Source: Sperchopsis tessellata (Eukaryota > Arthropoda > Insecta > Coleoptera > Hydrophilidae). Taken from it: a stretch of DNA of 30,408 nt. Where the stretch lies: NCBI GenBank assembly GCA_033557685.1, contig JAWQRN010000385.1, positions 1 through 30,408 on the forward strand, given 5' to 3'. A program made the translations under genes and the position numbers. A model generated the notes under the pieces. That model made no database searches, was not told the origin of the DNA, and saw only the letters and a program-made list of their open reading frames with translations. Shown here one piece after another: positions 1 to 9,909 of this stretch. Within the stretch, counting starts at the first letter, position 1; each line of letters starts with the position of its first letter.

Positions 1-463
1 CCCCATTCGCCTATGGTCAACATTTTCTTCAATGATTTTTGGGGGACCCCAATGCATAAGGTACTTAATTAATTTAGAAATTAAATAATTGTTAAATCTT
101 GTTTCTCGTATATTTAACAGAACGTCTACGTCTGCAGAACTTTACAAAGGTCAATATTTACTTTCCTAATAAATCTTTAATTACTAATCAGATTGGGCTA
201 CAAACCGTTATTTTTGAGCTTAATAATAATATGTATTTTAAATATTCGCAATTCGTTCTACGTCGATATGTATATAGATATATAACAAAAAAAAAAACTT
301 TTTTTACTAACTCACGTAGCTCTAATTTCCTCTAGATAAATCGCAGCTGCGTTGCACTGAGGTGGAGATATTTATTAATGTTAACACGTAAAATATGTAT
401 ATGAACTGCGACGCCTTACATACATGTTATATTATAACATGGAAGTAAAATTTCTAGTTATTA
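1..463. other. AT-rich sequence without recognisable gene
   Basis: I see no coding segment, splice structure or repeat that I can name here. The only open frame of note (99-335, +) is low-complexity and resembles no family. A run of ten A residues sits near 288-297. Confidence 0.4.
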
Positions 464-580
464 TTTTGGGATAAAAAACTGACCTGGAGACAACATATCA
501 AAGAATTACCTAATAAAAAAGCCGAAAAAAAGTATCATCTTAAGAGTACTTACTCACATTCAGGACAAACTTGCCCATAA
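464..580 (+). pseudogene. LINE reverse transcriptase fragment (C-terminal part)
   Basis: A short frame ending at the stop at 578-580 reads FWDKKLTWRQHIKELPNKKA and onward. This matches the block after the catalytic motifs of jockey/CR1-type non-LTR reverse transcriptases, usually of the form 'LGV..D.KLTWK.HI..L..KA.K'. No RT catalytic motif is present, so this is only a scrap of about 37 codons. The assignment rests on this one motif. No target-site duplication or tail could be identified. Confidence 0.45.
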
Positions 581-787
581 AATTTTGGAAAACTGGAAAT
601 TTCACATCATATTCGTGTTTTTGGGTTATAAGAGATCCACCCCCATAGATGTAATTCAATCAAAATCATTTGAGATACCTTTCTTTAATAGAGGTTGATG
701 CATTTGAAATATCGGATTTTATAAGGAAAAATTAAACTCACAGAATTCTTAAAAAAACAGACTTTTAGTAATCAAAAGAGTCTCCGT

Positions 788-1731
788 TTACATCAATACA
801 CCTTTACAACGATTTACAAGAGCTTCAGTGCCATTTTTGAAAAAATCTGCTGTATTCGAGTCAGTAAAGTTTTTGACTGCTGGTTTAATTTCTTCTTAGT
901 TTTTAAAAACTTTTCCCCCTATAAAGTACCTGGATCACTTTATATAGTTTGAAATCGTGAGTAGTCGGTTGGAGATAAATCTGGTGAATACGGTGGATGT
1001 TGTAGAATTTCATAATTGGCCTCATTAAGTTTCTGAACAGTAATTTGTGATTTATGAGGTCTTGTATTATTGTGTAAGAGAATAGGTCCTTGTCGATTTA
1101 TGAGCGCCGGTCGCTGTATTTTCAATTTTTCATGTATTTTTTTAATATATTTGCTATACCATTTTTATGCTTTCACCTCGAGGTAAGAACGAATAATCAA
1201 TTACACTATGTATACTCCATCAAACTGTAAACAGTAAATTCTGTGGATGTAGTGAAGGTTTTGGAGCATGTTTTTGGTGGTTCATTCTTATCTAGCCATT
1301 GAGCTGATCACGATTGTCGTATAATATGTATTTTTCGTCGCACGTTAATATTCTATCCAGAAATGGTTCACGGTTATTTCTCGTAAGATGCGAAGAACAA
1401 GAGGCACCCACTTATCGATCTTTTTGACTGTATGTATGGCTTGGAGATGTCGTAATATTGTTGTATGATCAACTTGCATTCTGTATGCAAGTTCTCGAGA
1501 TGTTTGACGTGGATCTTTCTCTACCAAGATCTTCAAAACTTCGTTATCAATTTTAGTTTGAGGCTTTTCACGAGGCTCATTTTCGATGGATTTTTAACCA
1601 ACGCTGCAATGTTCGTTCACTCACAGAAGTCTCTACTTATATACTTTTAATATTACGAGTTGCTTCAGCTGCAATGTGTCTACGTCTAAGAAATCATAAC
1701 GAATTATGAATCGTATCTCATTAGTTGACAT
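788..1731 (-). pseudogene. Decayed mariner transposase, cecropia-like (DD34D)
   Basis: This is a mariner-family cut-and-paste transposase relic read on the minus strand from the ATG at 1731 to a stop at 788-790. The N-terminal helix-turn-helix part is clear (VEKDPRQTSRELAYRMQVDH, then a KKIDKWVP block near 1390-1420). The first catalytic Asp lies in a CDEKYILYDN block near 1330-1345, and the C-terminal part has PPYSPDLSPTDY near 955-990, which carries the third Asp. The second catalytic Asp is lost: the block that should read HDNARPH reads HNNTRPH near 1065-1085. Several frameshifts and in-frame stops break the frame. The 'DEKWILYDN' and 'RPALVNR.GPILLH' style is that of the cecropia (Hsmar1-like) subfamily. 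I could not find terminal inverted repeats, so the ends given are those of the coding relic. Confidence 0.8.
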
Positions 1732-2005
1732 TTTGAAAATTAGTATTAATTGTGGGTTTAAAAAAAATGTAATAACACCACGTAAAACAAACACAGTTGT
1801 ATTTATCTACTTCTCGCTTCTAACAATTTAGGTTAGAAAATGAACTCAGTAGTATCAACATAAATTGAGGAAAAAATCCGACATTTCATTTGCACAAATC
1901 TAGTACGATTCCCACATAAATTACAACAATGATGCAAATTAAAGAAAATTCGTATGTCACAAAAGTAAATGTACCATGTGAAATTAAATATAAAAGTACA
2001 TGGAT

Positions 2006-2659
2006 TTAATATTCCGTGGGATTGCCTCTTTGCTTAATAACTGCATATAAACTTTTTGGCATGGGATTAACAAGTGATTCTGTAAAATTTCGTGGTATGT
2101 TATGTCATTCCTCCAATATTGCATTTTACACTGTTTCTTGGCGGGATTTTTAATTTTTCTATCTAAATACTTCCACACATGCTCTATGGGATTCAAATCG
2201 GGTGATTAAGGATGTGAAAACAGTTATTTTTGAACATTTCTCCCATATTTGCCAATTTCATCGCAACCGAAAATATTAAATATACTTTCATCAGTAAAGA
2301 ACCAAAATTTAAAATCTTTATTAATGTGGGGTTTACTTCGAGGCATCATTATTACCATTTTTCCGCAAAGTTTCAAAATTAATGTCCTTTTCCATCTCTT
2401 TAGCTACCATAATTGTTATTTTAGGTGCACTTGTTCTTGACGATATTTTTTAATACGTCTCTTTTACATAACAGTTTAGGACGTCCTATTTTGGGTTTAT
2501 TGTTTCACCAGTCAGTGTATATTTTTGTTAGAATTTAATGTATAGTTAAAACTACAAGTTTAACTGATTTAGCAATTTCCCGAAAGATTTTATATTTGTA
2601 TGCATGTTAATAATAATTTCACACACTTCAACTAAATATTCCTTTCGAATTGGTTTCAT
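2006..2659 (-). pseudogene. Decayed Tc1-like transposase with internal deletion
   Basis: This is a Tc1-family transposase relic on the minus strand. From the ATG at 2659 it opens MKPIRKEYLVEVCEIIINMH, the usual start of the paired-like DNA-binding region. An IGRPK hook follows near 2480. The first catalytic Asp lies in FWFFTDESIFNIFG near 2265-2310, and the C-terminus SPDLNPIEHVWKYLDRKI is near 2150-2205. The frame then shifts and ends with an NPTEY-type terminus at 2006-2008. The part between the GCDE block and SPDLNPIEH is far too short: about 70 residues, including the second catalytic Asp region (usually 'QDNDPKHT'), are missing. The element cannot be autonomous. No convincing inverted repeats were seen. 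Confidence 0.75.
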
Positions 2660-3117
2660 TTTTGTAAGATTATTACGGAATGCACTAAAATACTGACAAT
2701 TTACTTAGAACAGAATATTTAATAGTAACAAGGGGGAATTACACGTTTTCACGATGTGTTAGTACGGGAACTTCTGAACTTGTGGGGAGAATTTTGTGTA
2801 TATTTTCCTATTGTTACAATTTATGTTCATCTGTGTTTTTGTAATCATAGCAATTATTAATAACATAAACTATTTTAAATTAAGTTCGTTTAGCAACAAT
2901 AAATAAAGTCCCTATATTGGTTTAAATGAATTTGATGACTTTAGTGACTGACTTCAAAAATTAATATTCGTAATCATTTGTTTAAAGTTCATAAAACCGT
3001 AGTCTAATTCCAGTCGAATTCTACAGGCGTCTCCATTTCCCCCCTGGTTTCATTGTTATACTGATTCTTTTAGGTTAAAATTTTATAATAGTGTTAGGCT
3101 GAAATGAAAGCAACATA
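2660..3117. other. AT-rich sequence without recognisable gene
   Basis: No coding segment was recognised. The part nearest 2660 probably holds the untranslated 5' end of the Tc1-like relic. A weak similarity between 1897-1915 and the reverse complement of 2760-2795 could be eroded inverted repeats, but it is not good enough to call. Confidence 0.3.
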
Positions 3118-3140
3118 CATTGTATAAGTATTATACAATG
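3118..3140. repeat. Perfect 10-bp palindrome (3-nt loop)
   Basis: CATTGTATAA and TTATACAATG flank the trinucleotide GTA, giving a perfect hairpin. It directly precedes the tRNA-like segment and may mark its insertion site. Confidence 0.6.
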
Positions 3141-3235
3141 AGCCTTCGTAGCTGTATCATTACAGCTTTGGGACTTTAACTAATCGATACGAGGCAGTCC
3201 GAGTTCGACTCTCAGCCCCGGCGACTTTTCTTGGG
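3141..3235 (+). repeat. tRNA-like segment, possible SINE head
   Basis: The segment is markedly less AT-rich than its surroundings. It contains an A-box-like stretch near 3149-3162 and a good B box at 3201-3211 (GAGTTCGACTC, compare GGTTCGANNCC), 40-50 bases apart as in RNA polymerase III internal promoters. It ends in a CCCCGGCG run like a tRNA 3' half. I cannot fold a proper acceptor stem, so this is not a functional tRNA. A tRNA-derived SINE head or tRNA pseudogene is the best reading. Confidence 0.35.
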
Positions 3236-3254
3236 ATACACTGAAAGAAATATT

Positions 3255-3286
3255 AGTTTAAACCCAACAGTTTGGGTTTTAACTTA
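3255..3286. repeat. Imperfect palindrome, hairpin
   Basis: The arms AGTTTAAACCCAA and TTTGGGTTTTAACT pair around a CAG loop with about one mismatch. It lies just after the tRNA-like segment. Confidence 0.45.
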
Positions 3287-3374
3287 ATACACATTATTCT
3301 TTAATTTAATTAATTTGTTTGAAAAAAGTTAATACTGATTCACTCAACAAATATTTTTAGCTCTGTTAATAAAT

Positions 3375-3790
3375 AATAACAGTTATCCAAACAAAAAATA
3401 GGTAAAGTAAGTAAATATTTACTATAAATGCAATATATTTTGTTTATCCAAACAACCACTATTATTGGTTATCTAAATATATAGTAGTTTTTCACTCCAC
3501 ATAAACTACTTATTTGTACAACATATATTACTTCTTAATTTAACAAAGAAAATATATTAAGTATATAAACAGTACTTATATTTTTAATGTACTTTTTTAT
3601 TGAAGCAATATATATTATTTGTTAATTGAATTAAATGAAAATTGTTCAATAAACTAGCATAAGATATCAAACCAATATATTTCTGTCATTCAAATAACGT
3701 ATGCTATTTGTTAATCAAACCAAATAAAGAACAAATACTGTATGGTATCTGAACCTGATATTATTTGTTATCCTAACGAAAAAATGTGTT
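3375..3790. repeat. Degenerate dispersed AT-rich repeat
   Basis: A motif of the form TTTGTTATCCAAACAAATA recurs with variation near 3380, 3438, 3466, 3618, 3706 and 3768. Examples are GTTATCCAAACAAA, TTTATCCAAACAAC, TTTGTTAATCAAACCAAATA and TTTGTTATCCTAACGAA. Spacing is irregular (28 to about 150 bases). In such AT-rich DNA chance similarity is a real alternative, so the call is tentative. There are no coding features in this stretch. Confidence 0.3.
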
Positions 3791-3826
3791 AAGTTATCTT
3801 ATTATATTTTTTGAATACCGTTTACA

Positions 3827-4120
3827 ACTTTGTAATAAAATGATTAAGTGTTTTCTAGTGGAAAATATTTTAACTCACGAATATAAAGTAATCAATTCAT
3901 ATAATTTCTAACATCTTAACATTTAATTTATAAAAGTGCAAACTGTGTAACATTACCTACCAAATTAGAATACGTAATTAATAATACATGTAACACACTT
4001 TGTATTAGAAGCATTTTTACTGTTTGTTTAAATCGTAGTCCCATGTTTCATCAAATACAAAACTATCTTCAATCAATATATTTTTCGCTTAAAACCCCTT
4101 TAATCATTTTATTACAAAGT
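3827..4120. mobile_element. Probable MITE with perfect 21-bp inverted repeats
   Basis: The 21 bases at 3827-3847 (ACTTTGTAATAAAATGATTA plus A) are the exact reverse complement of 4100-4120. Similarity continues inward in imperfect form for about 20-25 more bases on each side. The interior of about 250 bases is AT-rich and has no open frame. Size, AT content and inverted repeats fit a non-autonomous DNA transposon (MITE). I could not fix the outer ends or a target duplication; a fragment like ATACC occurs outside both arms but at different distances. Confidence 0.5.
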
Positions 4121-4358
4121 GGTATATTGCATTTATACATGAAGACTTATACATACTATAATTAAAGTATATATAAAATTATAAGTACCTTTTAACTTGT
4201 AAAAAAGATTCAGACAATATAATAACATAACACTTTTTTCCGTCAGGATAATAAATAATTGCTAGTTCAGGCACCAAATAATATTGGGGGCATAAACTTT
4301 TTAATTTATTGGTTTTGTACATTTTTTTGTTCAATTAATGAATAATATAATTCAATAC

Positions 4359-4500
4359 GTAGACTTCCACGGCCATAGTAAATATATTCAGGTTTTCCGG
4401 GAGATAACAGTGTGTTGCTTGTGTTTTGTTTAGATTTTTGGCAAAAACAAAAGCCAACACACTGTTATCTCCCGGAAATCTTGAAAGATATATACATACC
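4359..4500. mobile_element. Inverted pair of Penelope-like terminal repeats
   Basis: Two copies of one about 70-base unit lie head to head. The left arm (4359-4430, minus orientation) reads GTAGACTTCCACGGCCATAG and onward. The right arm (4440-4500, plus orientation) begins GGCAAAAACAAAAGCCAACA. They share a perfect 23-base inverted core (TTTCCGGGAGATAACAGTGT plus GTT and its complement). The same unit occurs at 7478-7552, just downstream of a recognisable Penelope-like coding relic, and this identifies it as a Penelope terminal repeat (pLTR). The right arm starts at the same GGC where the 7478 copy follows GAAACGTC, the predicted hammerhead cleavage point. Confidence 0.6.
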
Positions 4501-4821
4501 ATAGTTAAACCATTATTTAATTACATACGAGAGTATATAGGGTTGCAAATAAATCAACTTTGCTTAAACCAATATTTTTATTCATACAAACAACATCAAA
4601 TTTGAAAATTTAAAAATAAATGTCACCAAAATTTAATGTATAATTTTAATTAAAATTAAATTCTTGAATTTTAAACGCCGAATCTCTAACTAAAAATATA
4701 AATTAACTTGTACTTAATTATGAACTAAACTCTCCGGTTCCACTTAAGTTAATTTTCTTTGGGACTTCAATCAAATATATCTATTTAAAGTATGCTTATA
4801 TATTTACTTAATTTACAATCA
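4501..4821. other. AT-rich sequence without recognisable gene
   Basis: Nothing identifiable was found between the Penelope terminal pair and the mariner element. It is strongly AT-rich with no coding frame. Confidence 0.35.
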
Positions 4822-4823
4822 TA

Positions 4824-6006
4824 CCAGGTCTGTAAATATAAAACCGGATTTTTGTATAGAATATCCACATGTAGTATGAAAATGTTAAAAAATATTTTAT
4901 TCGAAGTGTTACCCATCGCTAGCTATACATTTTTCCCATCTCTATGGCAATTTCTGGATGCCACGCCAAAAAAAAAAAACTGTTGCTGTTTTGAGGCAAA
5001 CCAATAATCGAGCCATTTTCGTAAGAAGTGAAGCGCTGCTCAGCAAGTGCTTGCCCCATCGATGCAAATAAGTAATAATCAGATGGAGACAAGTCTGGTG
5101 AGTAAGCCGCATTCAAAATTATTTGCCAGCTAAACGCCTCAATCGTTTCCTTAACCGGTTTTGCTGTGTGCGATGGTGCATTATCATGAAGCAAAATCAC
5201 TTTGTGCTGCCTCTTTTGATATTCTGGTCGTTTTTCACGAAATGCTTGGTTCAAATCCATCATTTGTCGGTAGCGTTCAGTATTAACGTTATCGCCAGGT
5301 TTTAGCAACTCATAATAGATAACACCCTTCTGATCCCACCAAACATATGGTCTTTTACGCTTAGGATTCTAGAATTATATCCATTTTTCATCGCTCTTTA
5401 CAATTCGATGGAGGAATGATTTTCTTTTGTACCTGGTGAGCAGTATTTCGCAAGTGGTTTTTCGGTTTTCCTGCTGCCTTTCATTCAGTTCATGTGGAAC
5501 TCATTTTCCCAACTTCTGTATCTTTCCCATGGCTTTCAAACGTATGGAGACGGCATCTCGTGTCACATTTATTTGATCCGCGAGTTGTTGTTGCATTTGA
5601 GAGTCATCCTCATCCAACAATGCTTCCAATTCGGCGTCTTCACAGTTTCTCGGTAGTCTTCCACGTTCTTCGTTTCTCACGTCAAAATCGCCACTTTTGA
5701 ATCTTTAAACCACTTAAAGCACTGTGGTTTACCAAGAGCATGCTCACCGTAAGCTTCGATAAGCATACGATGCGATTCTGCAGCAGTTTTCTTCAAATGG
5801 TAACAGAAAATCAATGCTGTCTGCAAATCGTAATTTTCAGGCACAAAATTCGACATGTTCAACGCTATGAAAAATACGTTGTTGTATGAAACTTGTATTG
5901 TTGCGAGTTAAAAGGCGCAAAAGAAAAATGCGCCAATGACGCGGTTTGGCAGACACTACATTGACAACTAGAGCCATCTATGAGCAAATTCCGGTTACAG
6001 ACCTGG
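4824..6006 (-). mobile_element. Nearly full-length mauritiana-type mariner element
   Basis: The element has inverted ends: CCAGGTCTGTAA at 4824-4835 and its exact complement TTACAGACCTGG at 5995-6006. TA dinucleotides at 4822-4823 and 6007-6008 are the expected mariner target-site duplication. At 1183 bases it is about 100 shorter than Mos1-type elements (about 1.29 kb), mostly explained by an internal coding deletion. The transposase runs on the minus strand. The matching ends and intact target duplication suggest it arrived later than the other DNA transposons here, although it is inactive now. Confidence 0.85.
4897..5856 (-). pseudogene. Broken mauritiana-type mariner transposase (DD34D)
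   Basis: Read on the minus strand from the ATG at 5856, the start MSNFVPENYDLQTALIFCYH is typical of Mos1 relatives. KKTAAESHRMLIEAYGEHAL follows. The first catalytic Asp is in a SDEKW block near 5375-5385. About 25-30 residues after the NPKRK block are deleted: the frame passes directly into VWWDQKGVIYYELLKPGDN near 5285-5345. The second Asp is kept (HDNAPSHTA, near 5160-5190), as is the third (YSPDLSPSDYYLFASMGQAL, near 5050-5105). There are frame breaks near 5680 and 5020, and stops within the WEK C-terminal block before the final stop at 4897-4899. The long T run on the coding strand near 4970-4979 is part of the damage. Confidence 0.85.
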
Positions 6007-6008
6007 TA

Positions 6009-6949
6009 CATAGCATGGGATATTTTATGGTCACAGTAGTAAATAGTTTGTCACTGTGTTACAATAAAGTCAACACTTTTATCAGTTAATTTATCAACCA
6101 TTATTGAACAAATCTTACCAAAAATTAAGAGTGTTTGAAGATCAAATTCCTCTTCTTAACGACCAAGTTTTGTGAATGTTCTACATATATCAAATAATAA
6201 ACATATTTTCCTTCCAAAATATGTATTTTAGCTAAAGGTGTGGAGAATGAATGCGTAACCGATGAAAGCTTTTAAATGATCTACTAGTTCAAAACTAATC
6301 ACTCTATAAATTGAAAATAAAATGTGTGGAAAAACAATATTCGTATTGATTAATTAAAAAATATAGCAAATAAATGTTTAAAAGACAGAGAACAGTGTCT
6401 TGATTAGTGATGGGAATAATCGAGTAATTTTAACAATAATTGAGTATTAATCTCACATAAATAAATATAAGAACAAACGGAACAAAATAGTTTAATTAAA
6501 AATATTCCTCATCATTCCATCCATCGTAGACTGCAATGTCAGTCACCTATGAGTATCCGATCGGTAACATCGACTTTTAATCAAAAGTCACATAATCAGC
6601 CAACCACCTTTCTGACTACCTGCTTACCAGGATCAACTAAGCAACATCGGATATAAATAAACAGAATGTTTATTCGGATTAGGACGACTATTTTTATAAA
6701 TTCACAAATAATTAATGTTTGTTCGGATATTCCCACCATTACGTTAGTCTAGATTGAACACTATAAAATGTGATAATCCTAACGAATAGAGCCAGTATAA
6801 TAAATGGTATTGGTTTAACCACATAAAACTAACCCCGTTTAGAAAGTAGAATACTGGCTGACCCTTCATGTGCACGCCCCTGATGTGGACCATTACATTT
6901 GTGAATATTCACCTTTCTAATGAGAACATATGCTGAAAATGTATTGTAA
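6009..6949. other. Intergenic, no recognisable gene; weak repeats
   Basis: No coding segment was recognised. Between 6660 and 6800 the motif ATGTTTATTCGGATTAGG recurs as ATGTTTGTTCGGATAT, and in inverted form as ATAATCCTAACGAATAG, which suggests a short eroded repeat about 120 bases long. Confidence 0.3.
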
Positions 6950-7250
6950 ATTATACAACAGAGAACACGAAAGGCAAACCCGTCTCAGACGGGTTTCAAT
7001 ATCTCCAAAGCAGAACATAATTTAGAAACATGCCATGATATTATCTTTAAAGACATACAAATTCTCGCCTAATCTTCTAACTACTTTCCTAGAATAATAA
7101 GAGAGTCCCTTAAAATATACAAGCATCCAAATAATCTTAATCTCGATAACGGGATACCTCTCGCTTCATCTTGGAAATCCATATTATCGAAATTGTCAAG
7201 TTCCACACGAGATACGCCGCTCCGAGATCCTGTCGGCCAATAGGAAGCGA
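6950..7250 (+). pseudogene. Penelope-like element, GIY-YIG endonuclease C-terminus
   Basis: Plus-strand translation, with frame changes, gives REHERQTRLRRVS near 6960-6995, AEHNLETCHDIIFKDIQILA near 7012-7070, and FPRIIRESLKIYKHPNNLNL near 7086-7145, followed by a DNGIPLASSWK block. This is the order seen after the GIY-YIG motif in Penelope-like elements: the 'RLKEH' helix, 'AEH', and 'RE.IEI.K..NN.N..DG..L..SW'. The same order occurs in the better preserved minus-strand copy at 29740-30408. The N-terminal reverse transcriptase and the GIY-YIG tyrosines are absent or unrecognisable. A small palindrome (AACCCGTCTCAGACGGGTT) lies within it near 6978-6996. The downstream 7250-7440 part is GC-richer and is probably the element's 3' untranslated region. 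Confidence 0.65.
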
Positions 7251-7317
7251 CGCAGCGAAGATCGCGAATAAATCTACACATTGCATTAAGAAGGTTTCCC
7301 ACTGGTGCCCGACCACG

Positions 7318-7320
<3 letters not shown>

Positions 7321-7351
<31 letters not shown>
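7321..7351. repeat. (TA)15 microsatellite
   Basis: Uninterrupted TA dinucleotides for about 31 bases, lying inside the 3' part of the Penelope-like relic. Confidence 0.95.
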
Positions 7352-7352
<1 letters not shown>

Positions 7353-7444
7353 CTGGTAAACTACGAAAGTCCTTTTATTTCTTGACTAGCACTTGTGAGA
7401 GCTACATGTTATTCTATTTTTAGCACTTTTAAGAGATGCATGTC

Positions 7445-7477
7445 GATAATGTACCCTTCAAAGGCGGATGAAACGTC
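7445..7477 (+). ncRNA. Degenerate hammerhead ribozyme of Penelope terminal repeat
   Basis: The 3' core GATGAAACGTC is intact (GAAAC at 7470-7474, cleavage expected after GTC at 7475-7477). The 5' core, expected as CTGATGA, reads CGATAATG near 7444-7451. Between them CCTTCAAAGG can form a short stem II. The GAAACGTC layout, with stem III reduced to the palindrome ACGT, is the small hammerhead variant known from Penelope-like elements. Position just after the Penelope coding relic and just before its terminal repeat supports this. The damaged 5' core makes activity unlikely. Confidence 0.45.
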
Positions 7478-7552
7478 GGCAAAAACAAAAGCTAACACAC
7501 GGTTATCTCCCGGAAAACCTGAAAATATATACTGTGGCCGTGGAAGTCTACG
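7478..7552 (+). mobile_element. Penelope-like terminal repeat unit (pLTR)
   Basis: The unit starts GGCAAAAACAAAAGCTAACA immediately after the predicted hammerhead cleavage site and ends GGCCGTGGAAGTCTACG. It matches both arms of the inverted pair at 4359-4500 at high identity. Its outline (GGC...CCGTGT/CACACGG...CCGTGGAAGTCTA) is shared with the units at 13474-13562 and 29476-29561. Confidence 0.7.
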
Positions 7553-7565
7553 GACTGAATTACAA

Positions 7566-8289
7566 CAGAGACATTTAAAGTTTGCATAAAAGACTTGGCA
7601 GATATATACCAATATTTTAAGCTAAACCTTAAAAAACCATTACAATCAGAGCAAGCTATCCGAAGTTACTTCCAGATTCACAGTCGAATTGCTGAAATTG
7701 AAACATTGTTAAGATACGTGTCATGTCTAGGTAATAAAATAATTTTGTAAATTTACGTACAAAAGGCTATTATTGCATAGGATTTCAGAAAGGTTGAGTA
7801 AAATATCTAGATAAGTTAGCCCATAGTCACTAATAATATTAAATATATTGCTACAAGAATAGTGGAAAAAGGTTAGATTCGTTTTCCAATGCTTAAGTTA
7901 ATTTTACTTTAGTCATCTATTTTTTTTTACTATAACCATATTTTCAACATTATGCAACAATTACGGTTGTCAAAGAGATTGCTAAGATTTGAATATTACA
8001 AGTTTTGATAATGTAGTATTGCTGAGAGATCAGGGTTATGGAATTGAATAGTACTGAAAATGTATAATTTAAAGATATTTTGACCGAGTTAAGCAAACTT
8101 TTCCAATACTACAAAACACAATTTAAAAAAGAACGTATTCCCATGATATCAAATATCAATTAAAAAACCCGCTATTAAAGTTATTAACTTATACAATCCT
8201 AAAAACTAAAATTAATACAAAATAAATCACTGAAAAATATCATATATAATTTAGAAATAAATCAGTCGTAAAGAGTTATACTACCCCAA
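7566..8289. other. AT-rich sequence without recognisable gene
   Basis: I found no coding segment, repeat or RNA that I can support. The stretch is strongly AT-rich with frequent stops in all frames. Confidence 0.35.
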
Positions 8290-8706
8290 TATAATTTTGA
8301 GTAAGTTACAGTTTACTCTTATAAACGACCACATCTTCTTAGCAAATAACTTGGTACTCGTCACACGCGTCATTTCATTGGGCATTGCATTATAAAGTTT
8401 CCTAGTTTTGTTCTTCTTCATGAAAAATCACTTTTTAAAAAACAATTTCATTTACACAGATTCTTATTCTACGTTTTTTGGTAACTACAATAGTTGCGCG
8501 TAATTCTAAAACGTGCGATGCGAAGCGACTGCTAAAGAACAATCGTTTTCATATCTACTTATTGCATTTTTATCTGCTTAGGCGCAAAGTCAGCATATAT
8601 CTGGCCTTGACTACAGATATGTGCTTATAACTTCATGTCCTGCATAATCTACTCTAAAATGCGTACGTATAGTTCTCCTACAGCTAAAACCCCCTTAATT
8701 TCCTTA
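8290..8706 (-). pseudogene. LINE 3' part, half of an interrupted element
   Basis: Minus-strand translation near 8335-8415 gives KKNKTRKLYNAMPNEMTRVT followed by SSTKLFAKKMWSFIRV-like sequence. This resembles the 'A.KLYN.LP..I.....F.K.LK..L' C-terminus of CR1/jockey-type reverse transcriptases. The other side of the mariner element at 8707-9906 carries the preceding block of such a protein on the same strand. The mariner therefore appears to have inserted into this LINE. No poly(A) tail or target duplication for the LINE was found. Confidence 0.45.
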
Positions 8707-9906
8707 TTGGAGGGTTACCTTTTAAATGTTTACAAATACTAGGAAAGAAAAAAATTCGCCTTTAAGAATTATACACTTTTGCTTGCTTTCAAACCAATTC
8801 TCGAAACATTTTTTCCACTCTGAAGATGGTATCTCAAAAACATGGTTTTTGTACACGCATTTTTTGTTTTAAATCGGGAACAATAAAAAGTCATTAGACG
8901 ATAAATTAGGTGAATATGGGCAATGAGACATTAATTCGATGTTTTTCTCCTTCAAATAATCAATTGTTTGACGTGCTGTGTGAGAGCTGGAATTGCCATG
9001 ATGAAGAATGATGCGACGTTTTCGGTTGTTTTCCCTGATTGCTTCGATGACTTCTGGCAAACAAATTATTGTATACCATTCAGCGTCAACTGTATTTCGA
9101 TTATATAAAGGAATGGTTGCGACATGTCCAGTACAACCGAAGAAACAAGCGATAATTTTCTTGGAAGTGCTTCGCGAACGCGAACTTTTGTGGGATTTGG
9201 TGCATCTTGGAACATCCAAACAGTGTATTGTTGCTTAATTTCCGGTTCGTACGAATGTATCAAAGTTTCTTCGCCTGTTACGATGTTGTATACGGATTTT
9301 TCAGTACCTCAGTCGAACTTTGTGAGCATTTCCTTACACCATTTAACACGAGCCTTTTTTGAGCTTCAGTGAAATTATGCGGAATCCATCGGGAACAGAT
9401 CTTTTTCACAGCTAAACGTTCATGCTAAATCAAATGTACTGCAGTCTTCGATATGCCTAAGCATGCCTCTATCTCACTGTAAGTCATATGCCGATCTTCA
9501 ATCATGTTGCGCATAGCTTTGATGTTTTTTAGATTTACAACCGATTTTGGTCGACCTTCACGAAATTCATCATTGATGGACGCACGACCACGATGAAATT
9601 CTGCAAACCAATTGTAAACAGTCTTTTCTGTTGGTGCTTCATTACCAAAAGTTGAACGAAGCGATTTTATGCATTGTTATTGAGTTAGGCCTTTACTAAA
9701 ATCGTAAAAAATCATTCAACGAAAACCTTCACGTGAAATTTCCAGTTTTTTCACAACATTGCATTTTTAAACGCTCACTGTAAACAAACTACTCCGTCTA
9801 TTTTTAAGCTGCCACTGTTTTCACAATAACAAATGTCAAATTTTGCAAAAAGAGTAATGACACATCTCAATAGCGCCATCTAGTGGTACTTAAAAGGTAA
9901 CCCTCG
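8707..9906 (-). mobile_element. Mariner-family element, third type, inserted in LINE
   Basis: The ends are inverted: AGGGTTACCTTTTAA near 8711-8725 and TTAAAAGGTAACCCT near 9890-9904. TA lies at 8705-8706 and 9907-9908. The element is about 1.2 kb, the usual mariner size. The coding relic runs on the minus strand from about 9765 to 8735. A truncated sister copy with the same 5' end lies at 10477-10859. Confidence 0.8.
8735..9765 (-). pseudogene. Broken mariner transposase (DD34D) with lost catalytic residues
   Basis: In order on the minus strand: an N-terminal helix-turn-helix region with AEFHRGRASINDEFREGRPK near 9530-9610 and DRHMTYSEIEACLGISKTAV near 9435-9505; a TGEETLIHSYEPEIKQQ block near 9230-9290; HVATIPLYNRNTVDAEWYT near 9070-9125; IILHHGNSSSHTARQ near 8960-9005; and CPYSPNLSSNDFLLFPI near 8873-8925. 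The first catalytic Asp is replaced by Glu (GEET for GDET) and the second by Gly (HHGN for HHDN). The third is kept, 34 residues after the second, so the class is DD34D. A stop at 8871 and a deletion precede a remnant C-terminus SSEWKKCFENWFESKQKCI near 8770-8830. The style differs from both other mariners in the window; I leave the subfamily open. Confidence 0.8.
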
Positions 9907-9909
9907 TAT

